The notes: generated by a model not told the origin, from the letters alone. A stretch of 64,000 bases of DNA from Chinchilla lanigera (GCF_000276665.1 NW_004955438.1:11103543-11167542), one strand, 5' to 3'. Counted from the first letter of the stretch, positions 51,248 to 63,119 are shown. Made by a program: numbers and translations.

Positions 51248-51249
<2 letters not shown>

Positions 51250-51282
<33 letters not shown>
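51250..51282. repeat. (GT)n microsatellite
   Basis: About 16 GT units at the edge of the CpG-rich stretch. Confidence 0.98.
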
Positions 51283-51283
<1 letters not shown>

Positions 51284-51299
51284 TGTTTAAGCTCTGGTT

Positions 51300-52800
51300 A
51301 TTCCCAAAAAGGTAAAACAAAAAGTTAAAAATAGCGGATAGAAGAAGGTGTGGGGGGGGACCTAACTCTACTTAAAGCACTGTTAGAGCATTTTTGGTGT
51401 ACCTTTTCTAGGCAGAACCGTGATAGGATAGAAGGAAATTAAAATAAGTACTATAAAATGATAGGGTCTCCACTTGCAGAAGTTTCCAACGCTGTGTGGT
51501 GTTTCAGGAGTGTAAACAAAATAGATGAAGCAAAATGGTAGCGGGGGACGGGGGGAATCAAGAAATGAGAGCCTTAAATAACAAGCTTTTAAGGAGAAGA
51601 CTGCCTGATGTAACCAGAAGTGTTTGTTTAAATTTTAAAAGATTATATACACACATCATGTATACTCAATACTCTTCCATGAGAAAAAGTGGTGGATTTT
51701 GACTTGATACGCACATTATTCTAACTTGAAACAGGTACTGTGGATGAAGAGAGAAGATATTACAAATATGAAAGGAAAGATAAATATTTGATTTAGTAGA
51801 TGTTCAAATATGGTAGTTTGTTCACAAAGAGAACTATGCCTTGAAGGCAACAGATGCTACCCTATATAATTTAATTATTTTAAGTTCTGATTATGCAAAC
51901 TCAAAAGTAAAACTTTCATTTGTCCTGAGATTTGAAATGTTTTACAGCATCCGGGATAACGAAAAGCCAATGTTTTCTCTTTCCTTGTTTTGTTAAGCGT
52001 TACTATGTGCTTTAAAGAAAGGATGTGTGTTCGTTTTAGCTACATTTTCTCCCAAGATATAGCCATAAGAATGACTTGCCTTTTGCTTACTTATATAAAA
52101 CCCACTGTGTTAAATAACTTAGTAACTTACAAAATTAACAAAGCTAATTGAAAAAAATTATCAATGATTACCCATCTTAGTTTTGCTGTGTACAGTATTT
52201 ACTACCAAATGATACAAAGTTATGAATGTTTGGCTATAATACTAAAACTAAGAGTAAAAAAAATTAAGATGTTTTGGGGGAGACTCCTAAGGTATAAAAA
52301 TAATATGCAATAATCTGAAAGGTAGTTAAGTCTGGAATTCTAATTTAACTACTAAAAAAAATACGTAATTCCTAAATAGCTTTATAAACAAAAAAAAAAA
52401 CAAAACTGGGGGATACTTTGTTTACAATACTATTCTGTTGTCCGGTCGGAAAACAGCTACACACTAAATTCTGGTTTAGTACAAGTTTATAAAAAGCAAT
52501 CTGCAATATTTGAGAATTCATTTTAATTTTCCTCTCAATATCATATCCCCTTCCAAAAGTTTCTCAAACACATTTTAACTCAAACGTGGCGCATTTCCCG
52601 TTCCCTTGCTGCTAAGGTCCACACCATGCCTAATTTTCCAGCCGTGTTTTAACATAAAAGAATCATTAAAAGGAGACAGTATTATGACATTTTTAGAATA
52701 ATAGCTACATCTATTGCATTAAATCAAACCTGCTTCTCGGGAACAAAACATTTGTGCAAACACAGTCTACCATAAAATGCCCTTGAAACAAAACACAACT
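51300..52800. other. AT-rich unique intron/intergenic sequence
   Basis: No gene, RNA or recognisable repeat is visible. It separates the two CpG-rich blocks. Confidence 0.6.
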
Positions 52801-52837
52801 ATCTTCAGAGTAAAAGTACTGTCATTTCCCAAACTTT

Positions 52838-52839
<2 letters not shown>

Positions 52840-52881
<42 letters not shown>
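52840..52881. repeat. (CA)n microsatellite
   Basis: About 21 pure CA units. Confidence 0.98.
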
Positions 52882-52883
<2 letters not shown>

Positions 52884-53199
52884 CGTATAGCAATTGTCAC
52901 TTGGAGTGTTCTGAATGTGTTTTCCACCGTACGCTATTATGATAAGGCTTTCTCAGCAAAAAAGAAAATAGGACGAGCTTGCCAAGAGCGGCCAATCTAA
53001 TCAGGATCTGCACAAATCACAAGTCGGAATTTGCAGATCCAAGAATTCTCTTTCCAGTGTAAACACGCTTTACTCCAGATACAAAACAAGGCGTTGCCAA
53101 ACAGTCCTTCCTCGGGCCCCCCTCTCGGCAAAGTTTACCAGGCAAACTGCACACTTACTTATTCCCAGAGGCACAAATATGCCCGAGACTCTTAAAACC

Positions 53200-53850
53200 C
53201 TGATCCAGAGTTCAGCCGCAGCCATCCGCCGAGGTGATCAGAAGCCCGAGACCCCTTTTAGACATCGCTGGAGGGGATCAGAGCGAACCTGGGGAAGGGA
53301 GGCTGTCCTCTTTGTTAGCTCCGGCCCATCCTCCGGGACTGCGGGGTCGCGGTGCCCGCCCGGGACTCCCTCCCTCCCGCCCGCCGCGGGCCCGCGCGCT
53401 CNNNNNNNNNNNNNNNNNNNNNNNNNNNNNNNNNNNNNNNNNNNNNNNNNNNNNNNNNNNNNNNNNNNNNNNNNNNNNNNNNNNNNNNNNNNNNNNNNNN
53501 NNNNNNNNNNNNNNNNNNNNNNNNNNNNNNNNNNNNNNNNNNNNNNNNNNNNNNNNNNNNNNNNNNNNNNNNNNNNNNNNNNNNNNNNNNNNNNNNNNNN
53601 NNNNNNNNNNNNNNNNNNNNNNNNNNNNNNNNNNNNNNNNNNNNNNNNNNNNNNNNNNNNNNNNNNNNNNNNNNNNNNNNNNNNNNNNNNNNNNNNNNNN
53701 NNNNNNNNNNNNNNNNNNNNNNNNNNNNNNNNNNNNNNNNNNNNNNNNNNNNNNNNNNNNNNNNNNNGCGGGCGGCGGGGCGCGGGGGAGGCGCGGACAG
53801 CTGCGCCCTGCCGCCGGGGAGGGGGCGCGCCGCGGCTTTTTTTAATCGTG
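53200..53850. promoter_or_regulatory. CpG island, candidate main PTPN21 promoter, with gap
   Basis: GC- and CpG-dense sequence on both sides of the gap (GCCCGCCGCGGGCCCGCGCG before, GCGGGCGGCGGGGCGCGGGG after) identifies one island about 4 kb upstream of the first coding exon. That position suits the 5' UTR exon implied by the acceptor at 49769. Direction and start site cannot be read because the core is missing. Confidence 0.5.
53402..53767. other. Assembly gap (N run) in CpG island
   Basis: 366 N, placed exactly in the most GC-rich part of the window. Confidence 1.
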
Positions 53851-54194
53851 TGACCGCTTATTTTAAGAGTTTCCAAATAAAGCAGGGCTTTTAATAAAAA
53901 TGAGGGGAGGGGGATATTAGCTCCTTGCCAGGGGAAGGGTTGTATTCCTGCGTTATGATGAGGTGGTGCCCTGTAAAATGCTGTTGGTGGAGTTTGTTCT
54001 TGTAAGTTTCTTAATCACGATTCAGGTGTTGCACGTCTTCGTGTAGTGCTTGCTCCAAAGGATGTACAGTATTCCGTAAACCTGGACCCTGGTCAGGGCT
54101 GGATGGGAAAAGACCCTTCCTACAGAACAGTTGGAAAGCTTCAAATAATCTGGTCCCCCAAAGAGAACTGTATGCGAATGCAATACAGGCTGGA

Positions 54195-54365
54195 GCTGTA
54201 CGGATGGTGACCGGCTGTTTGGATTCAACTGCTGCAGAGCTCACTACCTGGGTTGGGTGACTTCGTGCAAATTTCTTAGTCTCTTTGTACCTGTGTCCTG
54301 TAAAATGGGGAATAATAACTATCCACTCAGCTAGCGTAAAATACGCGAACGGTTTCATTTAATTC
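54195..54365 (+). repeat. MIR ancient SINE
   Basis: GTTTGGATTCAACTGCTGCA, TGCAAATTTCTTAGTCTCTT, CCTGTAAAATGGGGAATAAT match MIR well. Confidence 0.7.
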
Positions 54366-55020
54366 GAGGCCCTACCAGTAGTGCTTCACATTATTCTGTT
54401 TTTCTTGGGTTTTTTTTTTTTAAACTGAACTACATTATTGCAACACATAAGGTGAGGAAGAAAACCGCGTGACCCTACCACCATTACAGTAGTGTTTGAT
54501 CTTTGCTTGGCAGGTGGTTTGAGCAATTGAAGCAGAGAATTTATGTAGACTTTAATTTCCATGATTTCTTTTTCAATACTGTGAATTCCGGAAAGTTTTG
54601 CAATGTTACATTTAAATCTCACTCTCCACAACAATTATCAAACACTTACTGAGTGCTTATTGGGCGTGAGACGGCCCTTGTGCAGGAGGGACCTCTGGTG
54701 TGTATAATAAACATACTATACACAGAGCCAGGCCTGGTTGGGGCCCCTGTCCTGGGTGCCTGAGTACTATTGAAGGAAAGGCCCAGCAAGATTCAGCTTG
54801 GATCGTGTAGCCAGCTGCAAAACTACCTGTATTTTTAGGCGGGGAGGGGATTGGTCAATTCTTTTTATAATTGATACTTCCACTGGACTCCACAAGGGGC
54901 TCAATTTGTATGTAAGGAAAGAAAAAAAAGCCCTGAAAATGAGTCATATTTCTGGGCTCCTAGGCTAGAAATACTGGGATTATGTTGGACTGGTCGTTTT
55001 TAGTTTTCAACCTGATTTGA
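54365..55020. other. Intergenic sequence, no gene seen
   Basis: Unique AT-rich sequence with CACTTACTGAGTGCTTATTG (an ancient-repeat-like phrase) near 54640. No exon recognised. Confidence 0.5.
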
Positions 55021-55039
55021 TGTGTCCTCCTTTGCAGTG

Positions 55040-55545
55040 TCTCAGGAACTCTTTCTTCTGTTCCCCACGTGCGTTCTAACCCAAACCCTCACCATTCTGC
55101 ATCCTGATTATTGCAGCCAGGTTGGTGGCTTTGCATCTGGTTCCTCAGTTCTCACTTTCCCATTCTACTGCTGGCTCACCTCTTTCTTGAGTTTATCACT
55201 CTCCCCTAGCAGACTCCCAAGGTTAAGCTTGACAGCCCTACCCTGACGGGCTTTCTAAACTGGCCTGTCTCTTCTATCCTGGGTCTCTCTACCCGCATCA
55301 AGCCTTTTTCCTTAGGCAGCAGCGCCTCCAACGCCCCTCCCGCTGGTCTGAACCTTCCCCTTCTCGCTCAAGACTTTGCTCCCAAGACAACTTCCTAGCC
55401 ACCCCATTCCACAGTGATCTCCACACTGGGCAGGGATTTTAAAAATTGTTTCATGGAGGCTTCTTTTATATCTCCTAGAATTCCTAGGACGGTACTGGGC
55501 AGAGAGTAGGCACTAAATAAAAACTTGTTAATTGAATTGGGAAGA
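55040..55545 (+). repeat. L2-like ancient LINE fragment
   Basis: TCTCACTTTCCCATTCTACT, GGCAGAGAGTAGGCACTAAA and AAAACTTGTTAATTGAATTG match the L2 3' end as recalled. Confidence 0.6.
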
Positions 55546-56624
55546 AAATAAAAGAATTTTAAAAATAGAAAATGATCATAAAACCCAAGTGATGCTAGAC
55601 AACTGAGTTGAACTTCCTCCCTCACAGTCCACAGATGCCATTTACTGACCAAGTACTTAAGCCCTGTTTTTCCTCAGTCATGTTAATTTGGCAGTAGCAC
55701 TCCCATGGCAAGGCACGAAAACAACCCCTTCAAAAGGTTAGGCATGAAATTTTTATTGGCTTATGTTTTCTATGTATGGGAGTGAGGTAATTTATATGGT
55801 TCAACCCCAAAAGGTACAAAAGGGAATGAGTGAAAATTCTCTTTCCTACCCTCCCTGCTAGACACCTAGTTCTTCTGGGAATAACTAGCCTCAACTTATT
55901 CCTATGTATCTTTATAGGATTATCTATAGAAATGTAGGTGACTGCATTTATGTACTATATCTTTACCTCTTTTGTAACCCAGAAAGCAGCATTTTATACA
56001 TATCTTTACACTGGAAGGTAATTTTACAGTATACAACAAAATTGAAAAAAAAAATCTACCCATAAAATGACAAGATAAAAGGGAAAGATATTGTAGTTTT
56101 GGTGGTGTATTATTAACTAGTATTTTCTTAGGAGTTAAAAAAAAAACCCACTTAGTATCTTGGTGAATATCAGTATAAGCCACTGTGTAAATCACCACCC
56201 TGTGCAAGAATCCAAGGATGGTTCCCCAGCACCAGTACCACAAAGACAGCAATGTAGGGCTAGAACTAGGAAAGTATAATCTTCAATCTTGGAATCCTCG
56301 TTTTGAGCTCTTCCTACCACACTCAACAGTGCATCAGGTATATCACCTTTTCAGTTGCAAAAAAGAGAATTTTGTGTATAGATTTCCCTGGACCTCAAGG
56401 AAATGATGATGTTATCACTCTTTTTGTTCAGATGGAGAGGAAAATGGAAAAACATGTCAGTCTCAGTAGCGGAAGTTATTGGTGTAACTGTAGTTCCCAA
56501 CACTTAGGGATTTTGACCTAAGGGTAGACATGGTATATGGTACTCACAGTTGGAAAACGCCTGCCCATTCAACCCACATGCATTGGAAGGCAAGTGCTGC
56601 AAAGAGAAAGATGAATAAGATGCC

Positions 56625-56935
56625 TCCCTGTTATGATTTATGTCTAGATATCCACCAAATCCAAGGGCCCAAACTTTGAAAGGTGATTGCTGACTTGTTA
56701 GGAGGTGGGGGTCTGTCACTGTGTGCATGACCCAGAAGGTTATATGTCCCTTCCCGGCTCCTTCCTTGATTTTCTGTTTCCTGTCTGCCATGCTATGAGC
56801 AGCTATCTCCTGCCATGACCCTCTCTGCGCTGCTGTCCTGCCTTGGAGCCAGCCAACTGTGGTCTGAAATGTGAACTAGAGTAAAACTTATCCTTTTAGT
56901 TGCAGGTGTTGGGTATTTTGTCCCAAAGATGAGAA
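56625..56935 (+). mobile_element. MaLR-type LTR
   Basis: TGTTATGATTTATGTCTAGA, CTTTGAAAGGTGATTGCTGA, CTCCTGCCATGACCCTCTCT and GGTGTTGGGTATTTTGTCCC follow MaLR (MLT1/ORR1-like) LTRs. It opens the internal region that follows. Confidence 0.65.
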
Positions 56936-57560
56936 AAGTGACTAAGAATTTGCTACTAAGAGTGAGGTTGTTGCCAGGATGCTACCTGACCAGGTGGCTC
57001 AGAAGCCTTTGGAACCACTTCTTGGGAAGAGTTTGGAAAAGTTTAGAGATGCCTGCTGGAAAAGCAGCCCTAAAATGCTGTAAATTGAGCTTGATGGGAG
57101 ATTCTGGTCAGAGTTCAGTTGGAAACAAGTACCCCATTGGCAGTTGGACTGAAGACCATGTGTTATGCTCTGGCAGAAAATTTGTCTACAATTTGCTCAT
57201 GTTCTGAGACTTTACAAGAAACTGAGATTAGGGTGGTGGAACAATTAATCTGGCAGAGGAAATTTCAAGGCAGACCAATATTTAGGCTGTAGCATGGATA
57301 CTGTTAGGGTCTTCTAGTCAGCTCCACATTGAAAATCACAAGAAAATGGCATAGAGGAGTAATTTTAAAAGTTTTGCATTTCACCAGAAAGGAAGCTTCT
57401 GTAAAGTTGAGACTTTTGAAGTTGGAGCAGAGAAAAACTTGGCTGCTAAAAGACTAGTATAAAAAATAACCCAAGTACTTTACATTGAAACAATAAAACA
57501 GTATGCCTTGAGAGCATATAAGGAACTAGTAAGGATTCATCCTTAGCTGGCTCAGATTTA
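56936..57560 (+). mobile_element. MaLR-type internal region, non-coding
   Basis: Directly downstream of the LTR; GAAAAGTGACTAAGAATTTG and the purine-rich text with CTGGCAGAGGAAATTTCAAG fit MaLR internal sequence. It has no open reading frame with recognisable protein. Confidence 0.55.
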
Positions 57561-57804
57561 CCATGGTAAAAGACTGCTTTGAAAAGAGAACCCCAGGGAA
57601 GGACTTGGAGCTCTGCGGGTGATGTTAGTACTTAACCTTCCCTCAACTTCAAAGGCAATATTTTTTTTTGTCATTTTCTCTCTTTGGAAGATAGCCCAGA
57701 GCCCTTTTAGCTGGCACTGTGGTTTTTTGAAATCTAATTCAATTCTCATACTGTCCTATAGAGGAAATCATGCCACTTGCCATGGTCCAATATAGTTTTT
57801 TTAG

Positions 57805-57902
57805 TTGTTGTTTGTTTGTTTTTTCTCCGGTACAGGGAATCGAACTCACGACCTCACGCTTGCCAGGCGGGCGCTGTGCCGCTGAGCTAAATTCCCGGCC
57901 CC
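57805..57902 (-). repeat. ID SINE
   Basis: A T/G-rich tail, TCTCCGGTACAGGGAATCGA to GAGCTAAATTCCCGGCCCC. Confidence 0.93.
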
Positions 57903-57934
57903 TGTTTTCATCAAACTTAATAAATACATGTACT

Positions 57935-58050
57935 CCCAGCCAGGCTGGTGGTACATGCCTGTAATCCCCACACTGTTGGTTGGGGATATACTTCAGTGGT
58001 AGAGTGTCCCTGGGTTGAATCTCTGGCACCACCAAAAAAGAAAAAAATAT
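57935..58050 (+). repeat. B1-ID composite SINE with internal deletion
   Basis: CAGGCTGGTGGTACATGCCT jumps from the B1 head straight into GTTGGGGATATACTTCAGTG. Confidence 0.75.
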
Positions 58051-58499
58051 ACTCCTTTCAACAGATTCTCTCATGGGGTCTCCTGGACCCTTTCTTGGAG
58101 GTATGATGTGGTTTGTGAAGCTGCAGTTTCCAGGAGATCACCTAGAACAGCCTCAAACTCCAGAAGAGCAATCAGCTTCCTGCAGCCGCACCCTCTGTGA
58201 TCCACATCCTGAATGTTCTGGCATCTGACTGTTTTGTTTGATTCTAACATGGCCTGCAAGTCTCTTCCACAATTGTAAACTTATTGCCCTAAAAGTTAAA
58301 CTTTTTTTTTTCATCTTTTCAGTGCTGCAGATCAAACCGAGCTCCTCACACATGGGAGCCAAAAGCTCTACACTGGATTACACTGCAGTCTTGACCCTTT
58401 CTTGAATGTATTTAAATAAATTTTCCTATTTTGAATACATTCCCAAGAAAATATTTTCTACTTTTTTAATAAAGTGTCTTTTCAGTATTATCTAAATAT

Positions 58500-58600
58500 T
58501 AGTCTGGTGATGTAGATCTCTGGGAGAGCTTAACATGCTCCATGGTTTAACAGATCCTGGATTCCGTACCCAACACCAAAACAAAACAAAACAACTCTAA
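58500..58600 (+). repeat. ID-type SINE, diverged
   Basis: GTCTGGTGATGTAGATCTCT, CCTGGATTCCGTACCCAACA and an (AAAAC)n tail. Confidence 0.55.
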
Positions 58601-58689
58601 ATATTGACCACCAATTTTATAATGGCACCATTAATGGGCAAATGTATTTATAGTTCTTAGTTGCAAAATGATAGGTAACAGAATAGAAA

Positions 58690-58800
58690 TTACTCACCTG
58701 TCTTTAGGATTGTGAATGTCATAAAAGCAGAGACTCAGTCTTATTCATCTTTGTGCTCTGGCTTGAAGCATAGTATCTGGCTCGGTGTAGGCATTTAATT
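58690..58800. repeat. L2/MIR-like ancient fragment
   Basis: AGGATTGTGAATGTCATAAA and CATAGTATCTGGCTCGGTGT. Confidence 0.5.
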
Positions 58801-58839
58801 TTTAATCAAACGTAGCACAGCTATGAGCCAGGCACCATT

Positions 58840-59060
58840 CAAAATGCTTCACAAATATCAACTTACTTCGTCCTCAGATAAAACGTTTGCAGGAGAAACC
58901 AGTATCATATCTATACCACAGCTGAGAAAATTAAAGCGCAGAGAAAATGAGAACTTGCCTAAGGCCTCAGAGGGAGTGGCCGAGCCACCATCCAAACCCA
59001 GACAGTCTGGCTCCGGGGTCCCTGTTCTCAGTTGCTGCGCTCTGCTGCTCATCAATGTTG
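58840..59060 (-). repeat. MIR-like ancient SINE
   Basis: ATACCACAGCTGAGAAAATT, GAACTTGCCTAAGGCCTCAG, CCAAACCCAGACAGTCTGGC. Confidence 0.62.
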
Positions 59061-59154
59061 GATGAGTGTGTGATCACTGCATGTATCCACGAGGAGTGCT
59101 TGTGTACATTAGGGCTTCACTTCTTCTACCTGACAAATATTTAGCAAGTGATTA

Positions 59155-59272
59155 CAGCTGGGCATGACGGGGCGTGTCCGCTGTCCAGGCACTCAACAGG
59201 CTGAGCCATGAGGACAAAAGGTTGAAGGCCAGCCCGGGATACATAGCAAGACTCTGTATCAAAAACAAATTT
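59155..59272 (+). repeat. Short B1-like SINE
   Basis: AGCTGGGCATGACGGGGCGT to GACTCTGTATCAAAAACAAA. Confidence 0.75.
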
Positions 59273-59445
59273 AAAAACTGGGTGTGCTGGCACACGCCTG
59301 TAATCCCAGCACTCAGGAGGCTGAGGCAGGAGGATTGTTGTGAGTTTGAGGCCAGCCTGGGCTACAAAGTGAGTTCAAGACTAGCTTGAACTGCATAGTG
59401 AGACCCTGTCTCAAAAAGACCAAAAAATAAAATAAAATAATCCCT
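59273..59445 (+). repeat. B1 SINE
   Basis: TGGGTGTGCTGGCACACGCC through GACCCTGTCTCAAAAAGACC. It inserted into the A tail of the preceding SINE; AAAAACAAATTTAAAAA flanks it (59259, 59449). Confidence 0.9.
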
Positions 59446-59499
59446 CCAAAAACAAATTTAAAAAGGGTTTACTATGTGTTCAGTAGTCTTGAAATTTGG

Positions 59500-59592
59500 G
59501 GGATGGGTGGTACTGGGGATTGAACCTGTGACCTCACATTTGCACATTTGTTAGGCAAGCACTCTACCAACTAAGCTCCCTCCCCAGCCCGT
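59500..59592 (-). repeat. ID-type SINE
   Basis: GGTACTGGGGATTGAACCTG to TAAGCTCCCTCCCCAGCCC, with a short CACATTTG repeat inside. Confidence 0.82.
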
Positions 59593-59619
59593 TTTAATTT
59601 GTTTTTATCTATATATGTA

Positions 59620-59770
59620 TGTATGTATTTTAGTTTTTTGAGACAGGGTCTGCCTGTGTAGTCCAGGATGATCTTGAACGTACTGTGTAGTCCAGGCTGG
59701 CCTTAAACTTGTGACACTCCTGCTGCCTCAGCCTCCCAAGTGCTGGGATTACAGGCATGTGCCTGGCTTA
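59620..59770 (-). repeat. B1 SINE
   Basis: TTTGAGACAGGGTCTGCCTG, two arms, GGCATGTGCCTGGC. Confidence 0.88.
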
Positions 59771-59779
59771 GTTTTTATT

Positions 59780-59935
59780 TTATTTTTTGCTAAGTCTTGA
59801 TTTTTTAGACAAAGTCTCACTAATTTACTAAGTTGCTGGAGCTGGGCTTGTACTTGAAATCTTTCTGCCTCAGCTTCCTACAGTACTGTCACTGCAGATG
59901 TGCACCACCATGCCAGCATCCCTGGCCCATTTTAA
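59780..59935 (-). repeat. B1-like SINE, diverged
   Basis: TTTTAGACAAAGTCTCACTA, GCTGGAGCTGGGCTTG and CACCACCATGCCAGCATCCC. Confidence 0.7.
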
Positions 59936-60101
59936 CTTTCTCTTTGAAATAAGGTCTGGCAAAATTGCCCTGACTGGCTTCCTACTCAAAATTCTAGCCT
60001 CCCTCAACCTTCTGAGTACTGGAAGATATTTCAGAAAATATGTAAGACCTACAGAGAATTTGTAACACCAGATACACACACAAGTTGAAATTAACATGAC
60101 A

Positions 60102-60252
60102 AGCTGGGCATAGTGGCGCACGCTTGTAATCCCAGCACTCAGGAGGCTGAGGCAGGAGGATTGCTCTGAGTTCGAGACCAGCTACAAAGTGAGCTCAAGG
60201 CCAGCCTGAACTACATAGTGACACCCTGTCTCAAAAAGATGAAAAAAAAAGA
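60102..60252 (+). repeat. B1 SINE
   Basis: AGCTGGGCATAGTGGCGCAC; ATTAACATG(A/G)C on both sides (60091, 60258). Confidence 0.9.
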
Positions 60253-60378
60253 AGGACATTAACATGGCGAAGTGGGTAGTTCGCATATAGACATGAGAAC
60301 AATTCCAAAGGAAGGGTTATATGAAGCTGTGAAAGAGCCAGTGGCAGACAGAGCGTAGGTGGAAACAGAATTCTTTCT

Positions 60379-60414
60379 CTGTGTGTGTGTGTGTGTGTGC
60401 GTGTGTGTGTGTGC
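60379..60414. repeat. (GT)n microsatellite
   Basis: GT units with one GCGT interruption. Confidence 0.97.
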
Positions 60415-60474
60415 ATGGGGGACTGGAGAATGAAAACAAGGCCTTTGCATTGAGCTCTATCCCCGGTCCCTTGT

Positions 60475-60590
60475 TTATTTTTTATTTTTGAAACTGTCTC
60501 ACTAAATTGCCTAGGCTGGGCTCAAACTTGTCTCAGCCTCGCAGAGAATGGGGAGTACAGATGTGCACCTGCACTCCTGCCTGGCCCCAT
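60475..60590 (-). repeat. Short B1-like SINE
   Basis: GAAACTGTCTCACTAAATTG and GATGTGCACCTGCACTCCTG. Confidence 0.65.
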
Positions 60591-60604
60591 AGTTCTTTTT
60601 GTTG

Positions 60605-60770
60605 CTGATTTCTGTTTTCATGAGACAGGGTCTCACTGTGCAGTTCAGGTTGGCGGTAAACCCTCTATGTAGCTCAGGGTGGCCTCAAATTTACTTTGAT
60701 CTTCCTGCTTCAGCCTCTGCCGTGTTGGGATTAGAGGTATGCACAGCCCCCGCCGCGCCTGGATGGCCCT
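60605..60770 (-). repeat. B1 SINE, diverged
   Basis: GAGACAGGGTCTCACTGTGC, CAGGGTGGCCTCAAATTTAC, GTATGCACAGCCCCCGC. Confidence 0.8.
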
Positions 60771-60869
60771 GTAATTCTTATTCCTGCTGTTTACACTCTG
60801 AACAACCTCTTCCCTTTCAGTGTGGATTGTTTCTAGCTAATGAATACGGTAAAGATGAGGGGGTTCCAC

Positions 60870-61235
60870 ATACGTAAATGAGACCCTAATTTGTTGATTT
60901 TGGAGTCAGGCCCTGGGTGAGCCTAACTTAATTAGATAAAAGCCTTAAAAAAGAATCGAGGCCTTTGCTGAGCTCAGAGGGAAACTTCTTGATTACATGA
61001 ACAGCCATGTTGAAGAAGTCCTGGACGTGGAATTGTGGGCCATCTCCAAGGCCTCAGGGCAGCCTCCCGATGACAGCCAGCAGAAAGATGGTGCTCTTCT
61101 TCACATATCTTAAGAAAATGAGCTCCTGTTTGTTCTGTTATTGGTCCAGGCTGGGAAGGTTTACTACAGATTCAGGCAGCCTGAAGAAAAGACGCTGAGC
61201 TGTAGAAATGCCTGACGTGCCTTTGCTCTCTCAGA
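60870..61235 (+). mobile_element. Possible ERV-L/MaLR LTR fragment
   Basis: GGTGAGCCTAACTTAATTAG, GATGACAGCCAGCAGAAAGA recall an old LTR consensus. Its relation to the ERV on its right is unclear because it appears to lie in the opposite orientation. Confidence 0.4.
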
Positions 61236-61679
61236 AGCATGCGGAGCAACGCTGAGGAATCCCCCTGCCTTATATATAATCTCACACAAAGCCGGTGAGT
61301 TGCCAAAAAGCTACATCACACAAACTACTTGTTCACGTGTTCCCTAATGTGCATCTACAGGCCACATAACCTATGCTGACTCACCAGTAAGTGGAAGACC
61401 AAGGTGAAAAGCCTGCGCAGGGCCATCTCAGGTATCCTGAAGGCTTGGGTTTTCACCTCCCAATCTACCAGTGACATTTCTGCATGGTTCCTTTGGGGAA
61501 AAGTGTGGAATTCACAGCAATATAGGCTACAGCGTCAAGACACTAATGAGCAAGACCAACCACCAGGATGGCTAAGGCATAAGGCCATTATAAAGTTAAG
61601 GACAACCACCATTCTTGCAGGGACCGCTGACAATGCTTGTGTAGTTACAGCTCCCCAGGCCAATGCACATAATACCTGA

Positions 61680-61880
61680 CTGACATTGGCAGATGTACAC
61701 ACACAACTTTCAGAAACTGTCAGGGCACAAACGTCCCCTTCCAAGGCTGTGGGAATATCCAATGCCCTCCTGTTCTGCAGAGCAACTTCGCGTAACTGGC
61801 ACACTGCATCACTGCGCAATCCTAAGGCCTGTGGGATATAATTAAAAGAACAAATGGGCGACAAGCAAGGCAAGAGCAGT
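61680..61880 (-). pseudogene. ERV envelope transmembrane-like remnant
   Basis: The minus frame open from 61873 to 61535 includes LQNRRALDIPTA followed by a cysteine-containing segment, the pattern of the conserved immunosuppressive-domain and CX6C-type region of retroviral transmembrane envelope subunits. Only one clear cysteine of the usual cluster arrangement is kept and the upstream fusion and surface regions are not recognisable. Non-functional by appearance. Confidence 0.6.
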
Positions 61881-63119
61881 GACTTCAGTTTGAGTAACTA
61901 TGGTAGTGCCCTGGGGGAAAACAGCAAGCGGGTAATATGCAGTGCCCTGCTCTGAAAGCCTCACAATTACTGGGCACAGGAGAGAAAGTTTTCAGCATTT
62001 GTGCTGGGAGATATGGCCATCCAGCTCACACGACCTGGGCTGAGTCAGACATCCAAGGCTTGAGCCATTTTTATGGTCCTTTTTGCAGACTTAAAGGCCA
62101 TTTATGCTTTTGGAGACCAGTCCCAGGGCTGCCTTTCTCTGTTAGCCTATACAGGGAGCCTAGCACCTGGGCCAGTTGTGGCACAAAAGCTCTCTAATGG
62201 ACCAGAAACCCTAAGAAGGTCTGCAACTGCTTTACCAGGTGTTGTAGGCAGAGTTTACAAGGGAATGGATTTAATATACAACACATAATTAATAGGATTA
62301 TTTTGTAATATTCACCTGAAGAGTCAAATAGAAAAGAGTGCAGGAAATCTTTCCATGCACTAGAGGCCCAAAGAATACAGCTGAGGGCCTGGATTCCAGC
62401 AATGGTCTGCATGAATCCAGCTGAAGAACTAGAGCCCATGGCAATGTCCTCCATGTCCCCAGCTAGAGGCCTAGAGCCCACGACAATGTCTCATGCAAGT
62501 CTGTATCAAGGATTTGCACTGGGAAGGCCCAAGGTCAGTGGAAGAAGCTGGAAACTGCACTAGCAGTGTGAGCCATCTGTGCCAGCAGGCTGAGGGGTCT
62601 TCACTGGAGCTCAAAGTAAGGACCAGAGCCCCGCAAGAGAACCGCAGCCTCCTCAGTGACAGCAAGGTCCCGAGCTCCTCCAATGATGAGAACAGCCGAG
62701 TTCATAACAGGAAAGCCGGCACAACAACCTTCTCCTCCAGTTCTGTTTCATGCTATTGGCAATAATCCTCAGGTGGGACTTCCATAGCTAGCACCGTGCT
62801 GATTCAGTTCAGCTGGGTGTTACAAGATGACCATTAGTTAATCCGCCACACCACGTTGGAGAGAGGATAGACCTGGATCTTATCTGTGACTGCATTGGGA
62901 ATAACTAGTCTTACTCAACTAGGTAACTCTTCAAAATTTGACAGACAATCCAGGCCCTGCAGCCTGACCTTGTTGACTGCCCAACCCCATCCTTTGAGAC
63001 GTGCTAGAAGCACTTGTGCAGCTACCTCAAGGTCTGTAAGAGAGTCACCGAAGCAGAATACCACCAATAGAGTGGTACATTTGCACAGACGATGGTCCCT
63101 ATGTTACTGAGCTAAGTCC

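Noticed and set aside
50840..51328. 162-codon open frame on plus through the CpG-rich block
   Set aside because: It is due to low stop frequency in GC-rich DNA and ends in a GT microsatellite; no homology recognised.
53179..53876. Frames of 180-224 codons across the gap
   Set aside because: Most of their length is N, so they are artefacts.
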